Origin: Hortaea werneckii
Taxonomy: Eukaryota; Ascomycota; Dothideomycetes; Mycosphaerellales; Teratosphaeriaceae
Assembly: GCA_037044905.1 (NCBI GenBank)
Contig: JBAOKB010000099.1
Location: 1 to 64,000, forward strand
Length of the DNA stretch: 64,000 nt
Direction: 5' to 3'
The notes below the pieces were generated by a model. That model ran no database searches, was not told where the DNA came from, and worked only from the letters and a program-made list of their open reading frames with translations. The position numbers and the translations under genes were made by a program. The stretch's first letter is position 1; each line of letters opens with the position of its first letter. Shown one piece after another: positions 10,850-22,106 of this stretch.

Positions 10850-12158
10850 CTAATACTGTCCCGGCGGCTTGCCATACTTCTCATCTGTAATCACGTAAGG
10901 TTAGAAGAGAGCGCTTACTATTATGCAATGGGAAAAGTGGGGGGTTGACATACTCTGAATGACCTCGATCCAGTAGTCATCTGGGTCCAGAACGAAAGCC
11001 ACGTTGCGCATCCGGCCGTCAGTCAGGCGTTTCTTCCAGTTAACACCCTTCTCATCAAATCTGTAGGAGGTCAATATTAGCGGCTATTTTTCCGACAGAT
11101 CGGTTGATGTGCCAGGGCAAACAGGGAGAAAGGGAGAAACGTCGTCTGCCCTCCCACGTAGAGGAAGGAGAGAACAACAGAGAGGCGAAGTAAGACTCAC
11201 CTCTGACACGCCGCGTTCAGATCATCCACACTAACACACACATGGCCGAAGCCCTGCGGCTGATCATTCCCATTATGGTAAACCTTGCCCTCCTGTTTCT
11301 CCGTCCCATAGTTCCACGTCAACTCCAGCAACCCTTCCTTGCCCGCAGTCTTACCCTCCGCCGGCGCCTCCCCATAGCCCAGGAAATACAGGTTGAACTC
11401 TGCGCTGGGATTCTCCGCCGTGCGCATGAGCTTCATGCCAAGGACATCCTGGTAGAACTTCAGACTCGCGTCCTTGTCCTTGACGCGGATCATGGTGTGG
11501 TTCATGCGGTACGTCTCGAGGTCGGTGGTGGTGACGTTTTCCGTCGCCTCGACGGGGTTCTGCGCGATGATCTCCACCCAGTACTCGTCTGGGTCTAACG
11601 CGAAAGCGATGTGTCGCATCCGGCCATCCTCGAGGCGTTTCTGGAATTTGTAGCCGGCGTCCGTGAGGCGTTGGCAGGCGGCTTGGATGTTGTCGACGCT
11701 GATGCAGACGTGGCCGAAGCCCTTGGGCTCGCGGTTGCCGTTGTGGGATTTGTAGTTCGGGTCGTTCTCGGTGCCGTAGTTGTGCGTCAGCTCGATGATG
11801 CCTTCGCGGTCGGTCCAGTGGTTGCCGTGGGAGACGGCGCGCGGGCTATCGTAGGCGAGGAAGTAGAGGTCGAACTTGTTGTCCGGGAAGGTGAATTGGT
11901 TCACGAGCTTCATGCCGAGGTGCTCGTAGAAGGCGACGCTGGCTTTGGGGTCTTTGACCCGCAGCATGGAGTGGTTTACTAGAAGACGGTAAGGCTTCAG
12001 ATGAAAGGTCCTTTTTTCTTCTGCTCTGAGTTGTAATTGAGGCATTGCTTACGCTTGTATTTGGATGGGTCAGTCATTTTGGCGGTCGTGGCGTAGGCTC
12101 GTGTGGGATTGAACTGTGTTGCGAAATGAGTAGTTCGACGGAGAGCTGCAGAGAGCAT
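10850..12158 (-). CDS. GLO1: Lactoylglutathione lyase (glyoxalase I), two-domain, with mitochondrial-type leader
   Basis: Four exons on minus, 12158-12053, 11978-11201, 11060-10954 and 10884-10850, give 341 aa, all phases consistent (introns 74, 140, 69 bases). The first intron has donor GTAAGC and acceptor TCTAG, creating the join SKYK/LNHSMLRVKD. Two tandem VOC (glyoxalase) domains follow, starting NHSMLRVKDP and NHTMIRVKDK. Each has the ELTHNYGTE/ELTWNYGTE metal-ligand strand, GFGHVCISVD/GFGHVCVSVD, and DPDEYWVEII/DPDDYWIEVI; the last exon ends with NEKYGKPPGQY. It converts the methylglyoxal-glutathione hemithioacetal to S-lactoylglutathione. The first 27 residues (Arg-rich, no acids, ending AYATTAK) look like a mitochondrial presequence. 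An in-frame ATG at residue 28 would give a cytosolic form. The second domain is completed across introns 2 and 3. Confidence 0.92.
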
Positions 12159-12977
12159 GAAGGGACTGCTAGGAGTGAGAAGTGCAGATTGAATTGAAAT
12201 TGGGACGACATGCACAAGGCTGACTGAAAGGAGGGTGCATTGAGTGTTTGGGCCATGATGACATAGTTTCTACGTGCCCCGCAGTGGGCTGTCGGGAGGG
12301 GTGTCCTGGTCTCTCGCTTCGTAAACCGGAAGGAGGTGAAGAGGAAATTGCTGGGAGTGAGAAGAATAGGCAGGCACGCAGACACTGCAGTGAATGCTTG
12401 TGATCGCCAAGATATCTTCTCGACTGCACGGTGTGCACTGACTGATGTGGTCGGGAATCATGCAATGGACCTTGATGGGGCATGATGGTCGCACGTGACT
12501 CTTATCACCAGGACCCCACATGACGGCAGTGACTGAAGGACGACGGGCGCCCGCTGGTCGATAGCCGAGACGCATCTTCCTCCATTACAAAGCCAATCGC
12601 ATCGACATCATCCGCGCCGAGAATGGTAATTTGGGTGAGATTCCCGTAAGATTTCTCGTTTCTGCCTATTGTTCCTCTTCCACTCTCTGCCACACGGCTG
12701 TCGCATGCCCAATTCTTCCGCCGTCACCGTGTCGCCTCTTTATCCAATCCGATACCGGCCCTCCGCCAGGCTCCCGCTCGCCCCGCTGTCGCCGAGGCCT
12801 CTCACGCTCTATCGACTTCTATCTGCAGCCAGTCCCACATCCGCAGGCAGACAACCGCCAGTGCTTGCTTCGGCTCATCACAAGCACTACCACTGGACGA
12901 CCCGGCGCACCGCTCCCATCCGTCTCTCGAACCTCCTCCCTGTCGACCCTCCACCCTCTCCCCCGCCCGCCTCCATC
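12159..12977. promoter_or_regulatory. Divergent region between GLO1 and NMNAT
   Basis: About 820 bases separating the GLO1 start (12158, minus) from the NMNAT start (12978, plus). The 12670-12977 part is pyrimidine-rich and lacks in-frame stops in the NMNAT frame, so a longer N-terminus starting at 12669 is possible but has no family support. It is most simply the 5' UTR plus two promoters. Confidence 0.45.
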
Positions 12978-14137
12978 ATGTCCACCACCGACGCTTCCCA
13001 GATGTCCCTCGACACGTACACATTTCCGCACTCCCGCCTCCGACGACGTCTCACTTCGCCTGACCGCACCCCGCTTGTCCTGATCGCCTGCGGCTCCTTC
13101 TCCCCCATCACCTTCCTGCACCTCCGGATGTTCGAGATGGCCGCCGACTACGCCCGCTTCAACACGCAATTCGAAGTCGTCGGCGCCTACCTCTCCTGCG
13201 TCGGCGACGCTTACAAGAAGACCGGCCTCGTTAAAGCCGAACACCGTGTGAACATGTGCTCCCTCGCCGTGCAGGGCAGTAGTTGGATCGGCGTCGATCC
13301 CTGGGAGGCGTTACATGAGGAGTACCTCGAGACGGCCAAAGTGCTGGACCATTTCAATCGCGAGATCAATGAGAACCTGGGCGGGGTGTACGTCGGGGAT
13401 TCCGGGGAGAGGAAGCCCGCGAGGATTGCGCTGTTAGCGGGTGCGGATTTGATTCAGACGATGAGTACGCCGGGCGTATGGGCGGAACGGGATATTGATT
13501 ACATTTTGAGGAATTTTGGCGCGTTTATTGTTGAGGTATGTCTTCTTTTTTTTTTCTCCGTCGGATGTGTCTCCTCATCATTGCACATACGCATACACTT
13601 CCGATCGTCTTTCCTTTGGACACTTATGCCAAGCACAACATCACACTCCTTCCTTTCCCCCACGACATGATCGCATCAGCATCCCAGTTCACCAGAATCC
13701 TCGCTCCTCCGCCAAGCTCCACCTCCATTCCACAGCCCAACCAGCTAATCTAAGTCCTTCCCCAACAGCGAACCGGCACCGACATAGACGAAGCCCTCTC
13801 CGCCCTCCAATCATGGAAAGACAACATCTGGGTGATCCAGCAACTAGTTCAGAACGACATCTCCTCCACCAAAGTCCGCCTTTTCCTCCGCCGCGACATG
13901 TCGATCCGCTATCTGGTCCCGGAGCCAGTGGTGCAGTATATCGAAGAGAACGGCTTATTTGATGAGGACGGCGCGGCGTCCACTGGTTCTTCGGGTGGTA
14001 ATGCAGGGGCTGGGGATGCGGAAGTAGAGGGGAAGGGAAAGGGCAGGGTGGGTGGCACGACGGGTCCTGTGGGCGGCATGGCGGGCGAGAGTAAAGGTGT
14101 GAGCGGAGTAGTGGGTGGAGATGAGCAAGGGGGATAG
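12978..14137 (+). CDS. NMA1: Nicotinamide-nucleotide adenylyltransferase
   Basis: Two exons, 12978-13535 and 13769-14137, give 308 aa. The 233-base intron starts GTATGT and ends CCCAACAG. Exon 1 carries the nucleotidyltransferase signature GSFSPITFLHLRMFEMA (the fungal version of the GxFxPxHxxH dinucleotide-binding loop), the SYLSCVGDAYKK-type segment, WEALH, and LAGADLIQTM. Exon 2 carries ISSTKVR, the conserved ISSTxxR phosphate-binding motif, then IRYLVPEPVVQYI. It makes NAD+ from NMN and ATP. The last 45 residues are a Gly-rich low-complexity tail (GGNAGAGDAE and similar) beyond the usual fungal end. The start at MSTTDASQ was chosen because fungal homologues begin close to it; the upstream Pro/Ser/Arg-rich extension looks like 5' UTR. 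Confidence 0.93.
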
Positions 14138-16537
14138 TAGTGGTGGTGCTGGGAACCCGCCTGCTGGATGACGAGTGTCCGGATGATTAGGGAAGGAAAG
14201 AAATGGGCTTTGAAAGGCCTCTTGGTTTGGTGCATCCACTTGGGTATGTGTGGGAGGGAAGACTGAGCGGGGAGGGCGTTGTTTTTGTTTTTCGTGTGCA
14301 ATTGCTCTAGCGGCGTTACATGGGGATTCCCGTCATTTAGGGAAATGATGGAAAGATGGAAGAGAGGAGTGTAGGTCTTGCCACTGGTCAGCCTTTTAAC
14401 AGCTGATTCTGGCCTTTCCCTTTAGACGGGTGGCAAGGCGAAGGGCAGAGATTACCCGCTCGCTTTTTCATCAAACGGACGATACCAAATTCTTATGGGG
14501 AAATAGATTAGGCGATGAAAGGAAGGCAATCTGTTTTTTGGTGTGATCTGTTTTACGTCTCCTTGCTATAAGCGCACCTCTTTACAGGAAACAAAGCATG
14601 TTTTCACATACATGAAATCAACTTCCTCATGCACTTAGTTCGGCTGTGGCTAGGTATTAGTGGTGGAGGTGCTCATGTCAAGTTGTAATCTAAGCACTTC
14701 GAGGTGATTGGTTAAGACGTCGTCGTCAGAGTGTCATCCACGCCGTGAGTACCTACCTAGGTAGGTATTTTGGCAGGGCCGCACCGCCAGTCCCGGTCTC
14801 CGTGGACACGGCTGCGCCTCCAGCCCAGCAATATATTAATGACAGTAGTGCGATGCAAGAATCCGCGCTGATGACGGGGAGGATCAGACCTGTCATATGA
14901 AGTCTAAATCACCGGAAAATAGATGATGCTTTGAGTGTTTACCCGCAGAGTGGTTAGACAGTTATATGTCAGCAAAAAACCGACCTTAAGCGAGGCGTGT
15001 TAAGAAACCAACCACACGGATAGATGCGTTGGAGAGCGGCATATTACCAGGGCGCTATTGATGATTCTCCGCACGCACATCCCCACACAAACCTACCAAC
15101 CTAGCGATTCGCTCATGAGACGAACGACAGGCGATGATGATTACGCTCCTGGTCTGTCAAGCGGTCGCTCGCTCGCTTGACAGCGGCTGAGCACGCTATC
15201 GAACGGGCCTACCGGTCTCAATGAAACAGCCATACGATGGGGCTAGATTGGCGAAGGATCGGCCTCCCGAGGCTCCGAGATGAAGGCGTGTAAGCACTTG
15301 ATGGAGATGCTAGGCTGCAAACCATCACAAAGGAACAAGAGGATGATGGGCGCATTAAATTCAATCTTGGCCTGTGGAGGCACAGTCTTGCAGGCCAAAC
15401 GAATGTCTGTGATTGGAGTTCTCGTCCAGGGCGTGATGATTTGAGTAGTGGACGATAAGATTCAGGGCGCGAGACATGGGGGTCCGCTTCTTGGTCTGGT
15501 ATGTCTCCCATCGTCTGCGACGGTCGCTATTATTAGAATCCAGCATGGCCCGTAATTTACAATGACCGTTTGCCGTTCAACTGGGCCTGCATTCGGTTTA
15601 TAGGATACGCGGCATAAGTGACAGGTGCGTACGGTGTACCTGCATAGGCGAACGTGTGTCCGCCCCTCCCCCCAAAAACAGAGAAACAGAGTTCAGCCAA
15701 ACTTCGAGACCTCATCTCCCAGCGGCATATCGCCCCTGTACCTGCGTCAGCCACGCTACTTGTACCCAACGGCTAGCCGGCAGCCATGCCCCTTTGGTCA
15801 AGCACAGGGCCTATCGAAATGCGGGAAGCCAACGTCTTCTCAACTTCACGCCTTCCTACTCGCTGGGACGGGTCTCTGCCATCCACAATCGCAGCGCTAA
15901 CCGAGTGACAAGGCTCGCGGCTTTCCTAGTCACGTCCAGAAACTCTGCATCGACACACATGGTAACCCGGTAGCGATGCGAGCGTGTCATGGCTCAAAAC
16001 GGCAAGACACCTGCAGTCACAGGGGGAGGCGACCGAAGAAGTAGAAGGAAGGCAGGGCGGAAAATAACGACATTGGCCTTGTGGGTCTCCAAAAGCATCA
16101 CACCGGATCATCTTCACCCCCCCAAAACAAATCACTCACGCTGATGAGATGACGGACCGCTGCCGCGACATCTGCGTTTAAACCCATGGCCGTTCCTGTC
16201 ATCCACCGCCCGTTGATGGCGGCTCGGCAAGTACAAAAGTACTTGTCATGTCCACAGTGCCACCCCGTTGAAGACGACCCTCTCTCCCTTTCCTTTCATC
16301 TAGTCTTCCCCTCTTCCTCCATCTTTCCCTCTGTATTGACCCCACAGCAAGAAGCTCTCCTTTGGCGGCTTGCTTCGCTTACACTCGTTTTTTCAGCAAG
16401 ACGGTCTGGGGCTTCACTCTCTATGAGCCTGCGCCGTATCTTGTAGTCCTTCGTTCATATCCTTTCCTCTTAAGGAGACCCGTCCTTTTATCTCTTTTTC
16501 TTGATTTCATTTCTTATCTAATCGCCGTTGCGCCGTC
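14138..16537. other. 2.4-kb gene-free stretch upstream of the laccase fusion
   Basis: No frame here has recognisable content. It contains an 18-base perfect palindrome at 14750-14767 and a CT-rich run over roughly 16440-16537 directly before the laccase ATG, typical of highly expressed fungal promoters. The length is large for this window and may reflect a complex promoter of the secreted laccase gene (inference). Confidence 0.45.
14750..14767. repeat. 18-bp perfect palindrome TACCTACC/TAGGTAGGTA type
   Basis: The stretch reads the same on both strands: TACCTACCT followed by AGGTAGGTA. CCTAGG-centred palindromes like this are frequent in ascomycete intergenic DNA. Function is unknown; it could be a dimer-binding site or a cruciform. 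Confidence 0.7.
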
Positions 16538-19500
16538 ATGAAGCCGGCAACTTTGGCGCTGGCCTTCCTGGCTGGGACTGGTCCTGCTTCTGCTATCTCC
16601 GGCTGGGGAAAGCTGAGGAGGGACGATGGGGATTCGAAGAAGGTCGAAGCCGATATTCAGAAGGTCGAGAAGAATAGGCTCTGGAGCCGTGGCCCGTGGG
16701 GAAGTTGGAACAAGAATGCTACCGATTCAGGTTTGGCTACAGGGACCGGTACCGCTGTGCCAATGGCCACGGGATGGAATGGTACTGGGTCTTGGAACCA
16801 AGGCGGCTACGGTCAGGGCACTGGATCTGGCACCAATGAGGATGGCTCGGGAAACAATTCAGGCGACGACAATGGCAGTCTGAAGGGCTACTATCCCGAT
16901 GGCGAAGAACAGGACGCCCCTGCTCAGACTTCCGGTATTGAGATGTCGACGACCGAGGTTGTAGAGACAACCATCATGCCTGTCCCTTGGGGCGCTTACA
17001 CTCCTGAGGGATGGACAGACTCTGGCTTTGATGCTGCTACGTCCAGCACGCCTACGATCCAGACCACCGTTACGGTGAGCGACGTTCAGACTGAATACAT
17101 TACTGTCTATCCAACTGTATCCAGCTATACGTCTGCAGGTCAGACTTTCACCAGCTCTGGCGATGAGACATCGACTGTTACGTCGACATATCAGACGACT
17201 TTGACTTTGACCGTTACCCCAACTGCTGCGGCATACACTGGATCTAACGGGCAGCCAGCTCAAGCCAGCCCAGCTAAGGAGACCGACTCTTCCCAGGGCA
17301 GCCCATCAACCACCGTTGTTACCAGCACCGAAGTCCAGACAGAGTACGTCACCATATTCCCAACCAAGTCTGCGTACGTTTCAGGCGGCAAGGATCTCAC
17401 GAGCACTTTCGATGTGACTTCCACGGTAACCAGCACTTACCTGACAACTCTTACTCTTACCGTTCCGGCTTCTCCGACAAGCTCTGCTTCTGGCGATTAT
17501 TCGCAATGGGCACCTGCCGATGGTGGTGTCTCATCGAAAGGCAGCTCGCCATCTACGGTTCAAGTGACCAGCACCCAAATGGAGACCGTGTACACTACTG
17601 TTTACCCGACGACATCGACTTATGCTTCTGGTGGCAAGGACGTGACGAGCTCATACGACCTGACTTCGACCGTGACAAGCTCCTACCTGACCACTTTGAC
17701 GCTTACCGTTCCAGCATCTCCGACAAGCTCTATTCCTCAGGCCGACGGTGGAGCTGATGGTGTCTCGTCCAAGGCCAACTTGCCTTCGACTGTTCAGGTT
17801 ACAAGCACTCAGGTTGAGACCATCTACACCACTATTTATCCAACCACGTCGACCTACGCTTCTGGAGGCGAGGACGTTACGAGCTCCTATGATTTGACTT
17901 CAACCATCACTAGCTCCTACTTGACCACTCTGACACTTACAGTCCCGGCTTCTGAGACTAGTTCTTCCAACGGTGGCGCCTCATCGCTTTCGGCTCCAGC
18001 ATACGGTGGATCAGATGTTTCCGCTCCGTCTAAGTCTACAGTATCTGCTTACGTGCCGGGCGACAGCGCCACGACCATTACCGATGTCGTTACGACTTAC
18101 ACGACGACTTTTGCACCGACTGGCTCCTACACAAGTGGCAACGTCACCCTCACAGGCAACCGTACAACCGTTTCCACCGTGACTTCGACGTACCAGAGTA
18201 CTCTCACGATTTCTGCTACCGCAAGTGGTTCCGTTCCCGTCAACCCGGTCACTATTTCTTCGGCAGCTCCCTCGCCGACTCAGTACACCACTTACACGTC
18301 CCTGTGCACCGAGACGAGCGCAGGATCTACCTACACAACGTGGCACACCCATTCTGAAGTCATCAGCGGCACCGCGGGCACGAGCATGCCCGCGTATGGC
18401 ACCAACTCCTCCATGCCTACAGCGAACCCAACTGCAGGTACTGGCTCCTCGGGGTCTTCTGGCCTCCCACCCTTCCCAACTGGTGGATCCTCGTCGTCTG
18501 GAACAATCGTGCCCTCTGGCGGACACGGTACGGGTTCATCCAGCTCTGCTACGGGCCCACAGACTACCATCCAGTCTTCTTCCAGCCCTAGCATGACCCC
18601 AACAAGTTACACGACGTTCACCAGCTTGTGCACTGAGAATGGCACGACTGTCCTGCACACCCACAGCCAGCCTATTACGTCCAACGGAACGGCGACGAGC
18701 GGACCAGTGACTGGGACGGGCTCCCCGAGCTCCAGCATCGCCTACAGTGGAAACTTGACTTCGTCTGTCGTCGGCCCAACCGGTACTGGCTCTGCTAGCT
18801 CTTCAATGAGCGTTCCAGGAAATGGTACCTCCACAGTTGAGGCTAGTAGCACTGCCTCTGGCTTGCCATCTTTCAGCGCGAACTCCACTTCGTTGATGCC
18901 GACTGCTTCAGCTTCCTCTTCCGTATCGAGTGGAATGCCTAGCAGCAGTGCGAACTCCACTTCCCTCGTCCCTACGGCGCCCATGTCTTCCACGTCGACC
19001 GGAACTCCCGGCAACAGCGCTAACTCCACCTCGATGATGCCGACTGCTCCAGCCTCCTCTACTGTTTCGAGTGGAGTCCCAAGTAACAGCATGAACTCTA
19101 CTTCGCTGATGCCGACAGCTCCTGGTTCGTCTGGTGTCTCGAGTGGAGTCCCCAGCAACAGCGCCAATTCTACTTCACTGATGCCAACCGCCCCTAGTTC
19201 GTCTGCTGCAACGAGCGGAATGCCCAGCAACAGCGCTAATACCACCTCGCTTATGCCTACTGGGCCGACGACCTCTGCTGTTTCGAGCGGTATGCCCAGC
19301 GATAGCGCGAACAGTACCTCTCTTATGCCAACTGCCCCGACTTCAGCTGTCTCGAGCGGTATGCCTAGCAATAGCGCTAATACAACCTCGCTCATGCCTA
19401 CTGGGTCTATGACATCTGCTGTCTCGAGCGGCATGCCTAGCAACAGTGCCAATGGAACATCTTCCATGCCCACTGCTCCGACCACAGACGTACCAAGCGG

Positions 19501-21873
19501 AACTCCTAGCAGTAGTGCCAACTCTACGTCCTTCATGCCGACTGCACCTACCTCTGTCTCCAGCGGATTGCCGACCAATACAGTCAATTCGACCTCGCTA
19601 ATCCCAACCGCCCCAACTTCTGCTGCTTCCAGCGGAATGCCTAGCAGTAGCTCCAACTCGACGTCGTCAATGCCACCTGCCACGACTTCTGCTGGCTCCA
19701 GCGAAGCTCCTAGCAACAGCGCTAATTCCACATCGTTTATGCCTACTGCGCCAATCTCCTTGTCCTCGAGCGGAGTTCCGACTAGTAGTGCTAACTTCAC
19801 CTCATTTATGCCAACGGCATCTTTCCCAACCACTGCCAACAACGCTTTTAGCAGCTCTGTAAACTCTACCCGCCCTATTCCAGATGGCACCGGTCGACCT
19901 TCTTGGTCTTACGGCAATGGCTGGCCTACAGACTGGCCTCAGATTAGTGACCTACCTCCGAGACCGACGTCTTCGGGCGCTTTCAATGCTACAACGCCAG
20001 CGCCAACAAGCACTAACTTCCCGGCTGGGAACAGTACATCCTCCGTGCCGGGCAGCACGGGCCTCGCGAGTAGCAGACCTTTGTCATCTTCGTCTACCTC
20101 GTCTGCATCTACCTGCCGAAGCCCAGAGCCAACACAGTCCTCGGAGTGTGTTCCTTGCGCTGGACAGCCTGGCTCGGACCCGGAGAAGTTCTGCGGCTAC
20201 ACCGCTCTCGACAGTGTATATGAGGTGATGCCCATTACCTGCAAGACCCGCGAGTACAACTTTGAGGTGACGAACACGACGTTGTCTCCTGATGGTGTTG
20301 AGCGCCTTGTACTTGCCGTGAACGGACAAATGCCCGGTCCGGCTATCATGGCCAACTGGGGTGACGAGATTGTTGTGCATGTCAAGAATTCGATGCAGAA
20401 CAACGGCACAACGATCCACTGGCACGGTCTGCGCCAGAACTACACCAACGAGATGGATGGTGTCCCGTCCATCACGCAGTGTCCGATTGCTCCTGGTGAC
20501 AGCATGACTTACAGGTTCAAGGCATCTAGCTATGGCACTTCATGGTAAGTGATAAGTACTTAGACTTTGCTTAGAATTATCGACAATTGCTGACTTTTGG
20601 CTCTAGGTACCACTCTCACTTCGCGATCCAGACCTATGAGGGCGTGTATGGACCTATGATCATTAACGGCCCCTCTTCGTCCGACGATGTTTACGAGGGA
20701 GAGCAGATGATTACGCTGCAGGATTGGTCTCACGTTCCAGTCGACGCCATGTACGATGCCGCCCAGACAGTTGGTCCTGCGCCCGAGCACGGCCCACGTA
20801 CGCTCGACACTGGTCTCATCAACGGCATGAACGTGTGGGGCAATGAAGGCGATGCTGACGTAGTTGGCAAGCGGTTCGAGATGAACGTCGTCAAGGGCAA
20901 GACGTACAAGCTCCGTCTGGTCAACTCGGCTATTCAGTCGACCTTCGCCTTCTACATTGACAGCCACAAGATGAAGGTCATCGCCAACGACTTCGTCCCG
21001 ATCGTGCCTTACGAGACGGATGTGCTTTTCATCAACATTGGCCAGCGTTACGAGGTTCTCGTCACTTTCGACCAAGAGGTCGACGATTACTGGATGCGCT
21101 CTGACAACCAGCAATCCTGCGCTAGCCTGGTAAAGCCTTACAACATCAAGGGTATTGTCCGCTACGAGGGTAGCACTGGCAAGGTTCCAACGTCATCGGC
21201 ATACAGCTACACTGCCGACTGCAAAGACGAGCCGCTGTCCAAGCTTGTGCCTTACTACAAGATGAACGTCGGGACGATTGACGATCAGATTGCCAAGACG
21301 GTCACGATCGGCGGCAATGGCGGGAACCCGAACCTTTATAAGTGGTCGCTTTCGGGCACCACTTTCACTTCCAAGTGGGAGCACCCAACACTGGAGGCCA
21401 TCACGGAGGACGGTACGATCCCAGACTACTCCGGCAACCTCGCCATCGAAGTCCCCAACCTCGGCGAATGGGTCTACCTCATCATCGACTCACCCATCCC
21501 CTTCCCCCACCCAATCCATCTCCACGGCCACGACTTCTTCGTCCTGGCCCAAGGAACCGGCCTGTACAACTCCAACGTCGAGCTCAACCTGGAGAACCCG
21601 GCCCGTCGCGACGTGGCCATGATGCCATGGGACCCCCGTCAAGGTCTGGGCGGCCATCTGGTCATCGCCTTCTACACCGACAACCCTGGAGCCTGGCTCG
21701 CCCACTGCCATGTAGGCTGGCACGTTGCAATGGGCTTTGCTCTCCAGATCATCGAGAACCGGGAGGGCATCAACGACACGGTTCACGATACGTGTATGCT
21801 TCAGGACACTTGCAAGAATTGGCGAGAGTATGCTCGCGAGTTCGACGTCTTCGCTGAGGACTCGGGCGTGTAG
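16538..21873 (+). CDS. Secreted mucin-like/adhesin-like protein fused to a laccase (multicopper oxidase)
   Basis: Two exons, 16538-20544 and 20607-21873, give 1757 aa. The 62-base intron (GTAAGT, GCTGACT branch, CTCTAG) splits the Trp codon before YHSHF. A signal peptide (first about 19 residues, ending GPASA) is followed by a Gly/Asn-rich stretch. Then come four to five copies of a repeat of about 75-80 residues (core TEYVT/ETIYTT, STYASGGKDV, TLTLTVPAS), two Cys-containing TSLCTE segments, and about 15 copies of a 20-23-residue Ser/Thr unit, nearly all with an N-glycosylation sequon (SANSTSLMPTAP type). From about residue 1225 there is a complete laccase: HWHG (about 1294), HSH (about 1338), HPIHLHGHDF (about 1636) and HCHVGWHVAMG (about 1700). 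All four copper-ligand motifs are intact, so activity on phenolics or melanin precursors is expected. The Ser/Thr part probably forms a heavily glycosylated wall-spanning stalk (inference). No GPI signal is visible at the C-terminus. Confidence 0.9.
17062..18240 (+). repeat. Coding tandem repeat, about 233-245 bp period
   Basis: Four clear copies start near 17067, 17312, 17556 and 17789, with a diverged fifth near 18070. Each encodes an ETIYTT/TEYVT strand, a SGGKDV-type turn and a TLTLTVPAS end. Copies 3 and 4 are the most alike, suggesting the most recent duplication. Confidence 0.8.
18862..19880 (+). repeat. Coding tandem repeat, about 60-69 bp period, ~15 copies
   Basis: This lies inside the laccase-fusion gene. 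Each unit encodes a G-x-P-S-x-S-x-N-[ST]-T-S followed by LMPTAP-type segment, so almost every unit carries an Asn sequon in a Ser/Thr-rich context. The long open frame on the opposite strand (18742-19890) is a by-product of this codon repetition. Confidence 0.85.
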
Positions 21874-22106
21874 TTTAGTTTATGACGGAATAGTATGGGA
21901 GGTTTTATATCTTTGTAATTGAAGTGGTGATGTTTCTGTCGCAATCCCCTCGCTTCTAAGTGTTTATGTCCTAATGTGGAAGTAGTATCGGAGAGGATTG
22001 CAGTGAAGGAGGGAAAGGGAGAAGGTGGAGGGTCTGATAGAAATCCTAGGGAACCGTAAATGTATCGCTAAGATTGCGGAATGTCGTGCCAAACTTGACA
22101 GTGCTC

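Noticed and set aside
13909..14301. Minus-strand frames opposite the NMNAT C-terminus
   Set aside because: Shadows of the Gly-rich tail; composition only.
18742..19890. 382-codon open frame on the minus strand
   Set aside because: It lies opposite the Ser/Thr repeat array of the laccase fusion and is created by repeated codons; no start context, domain or splice support.
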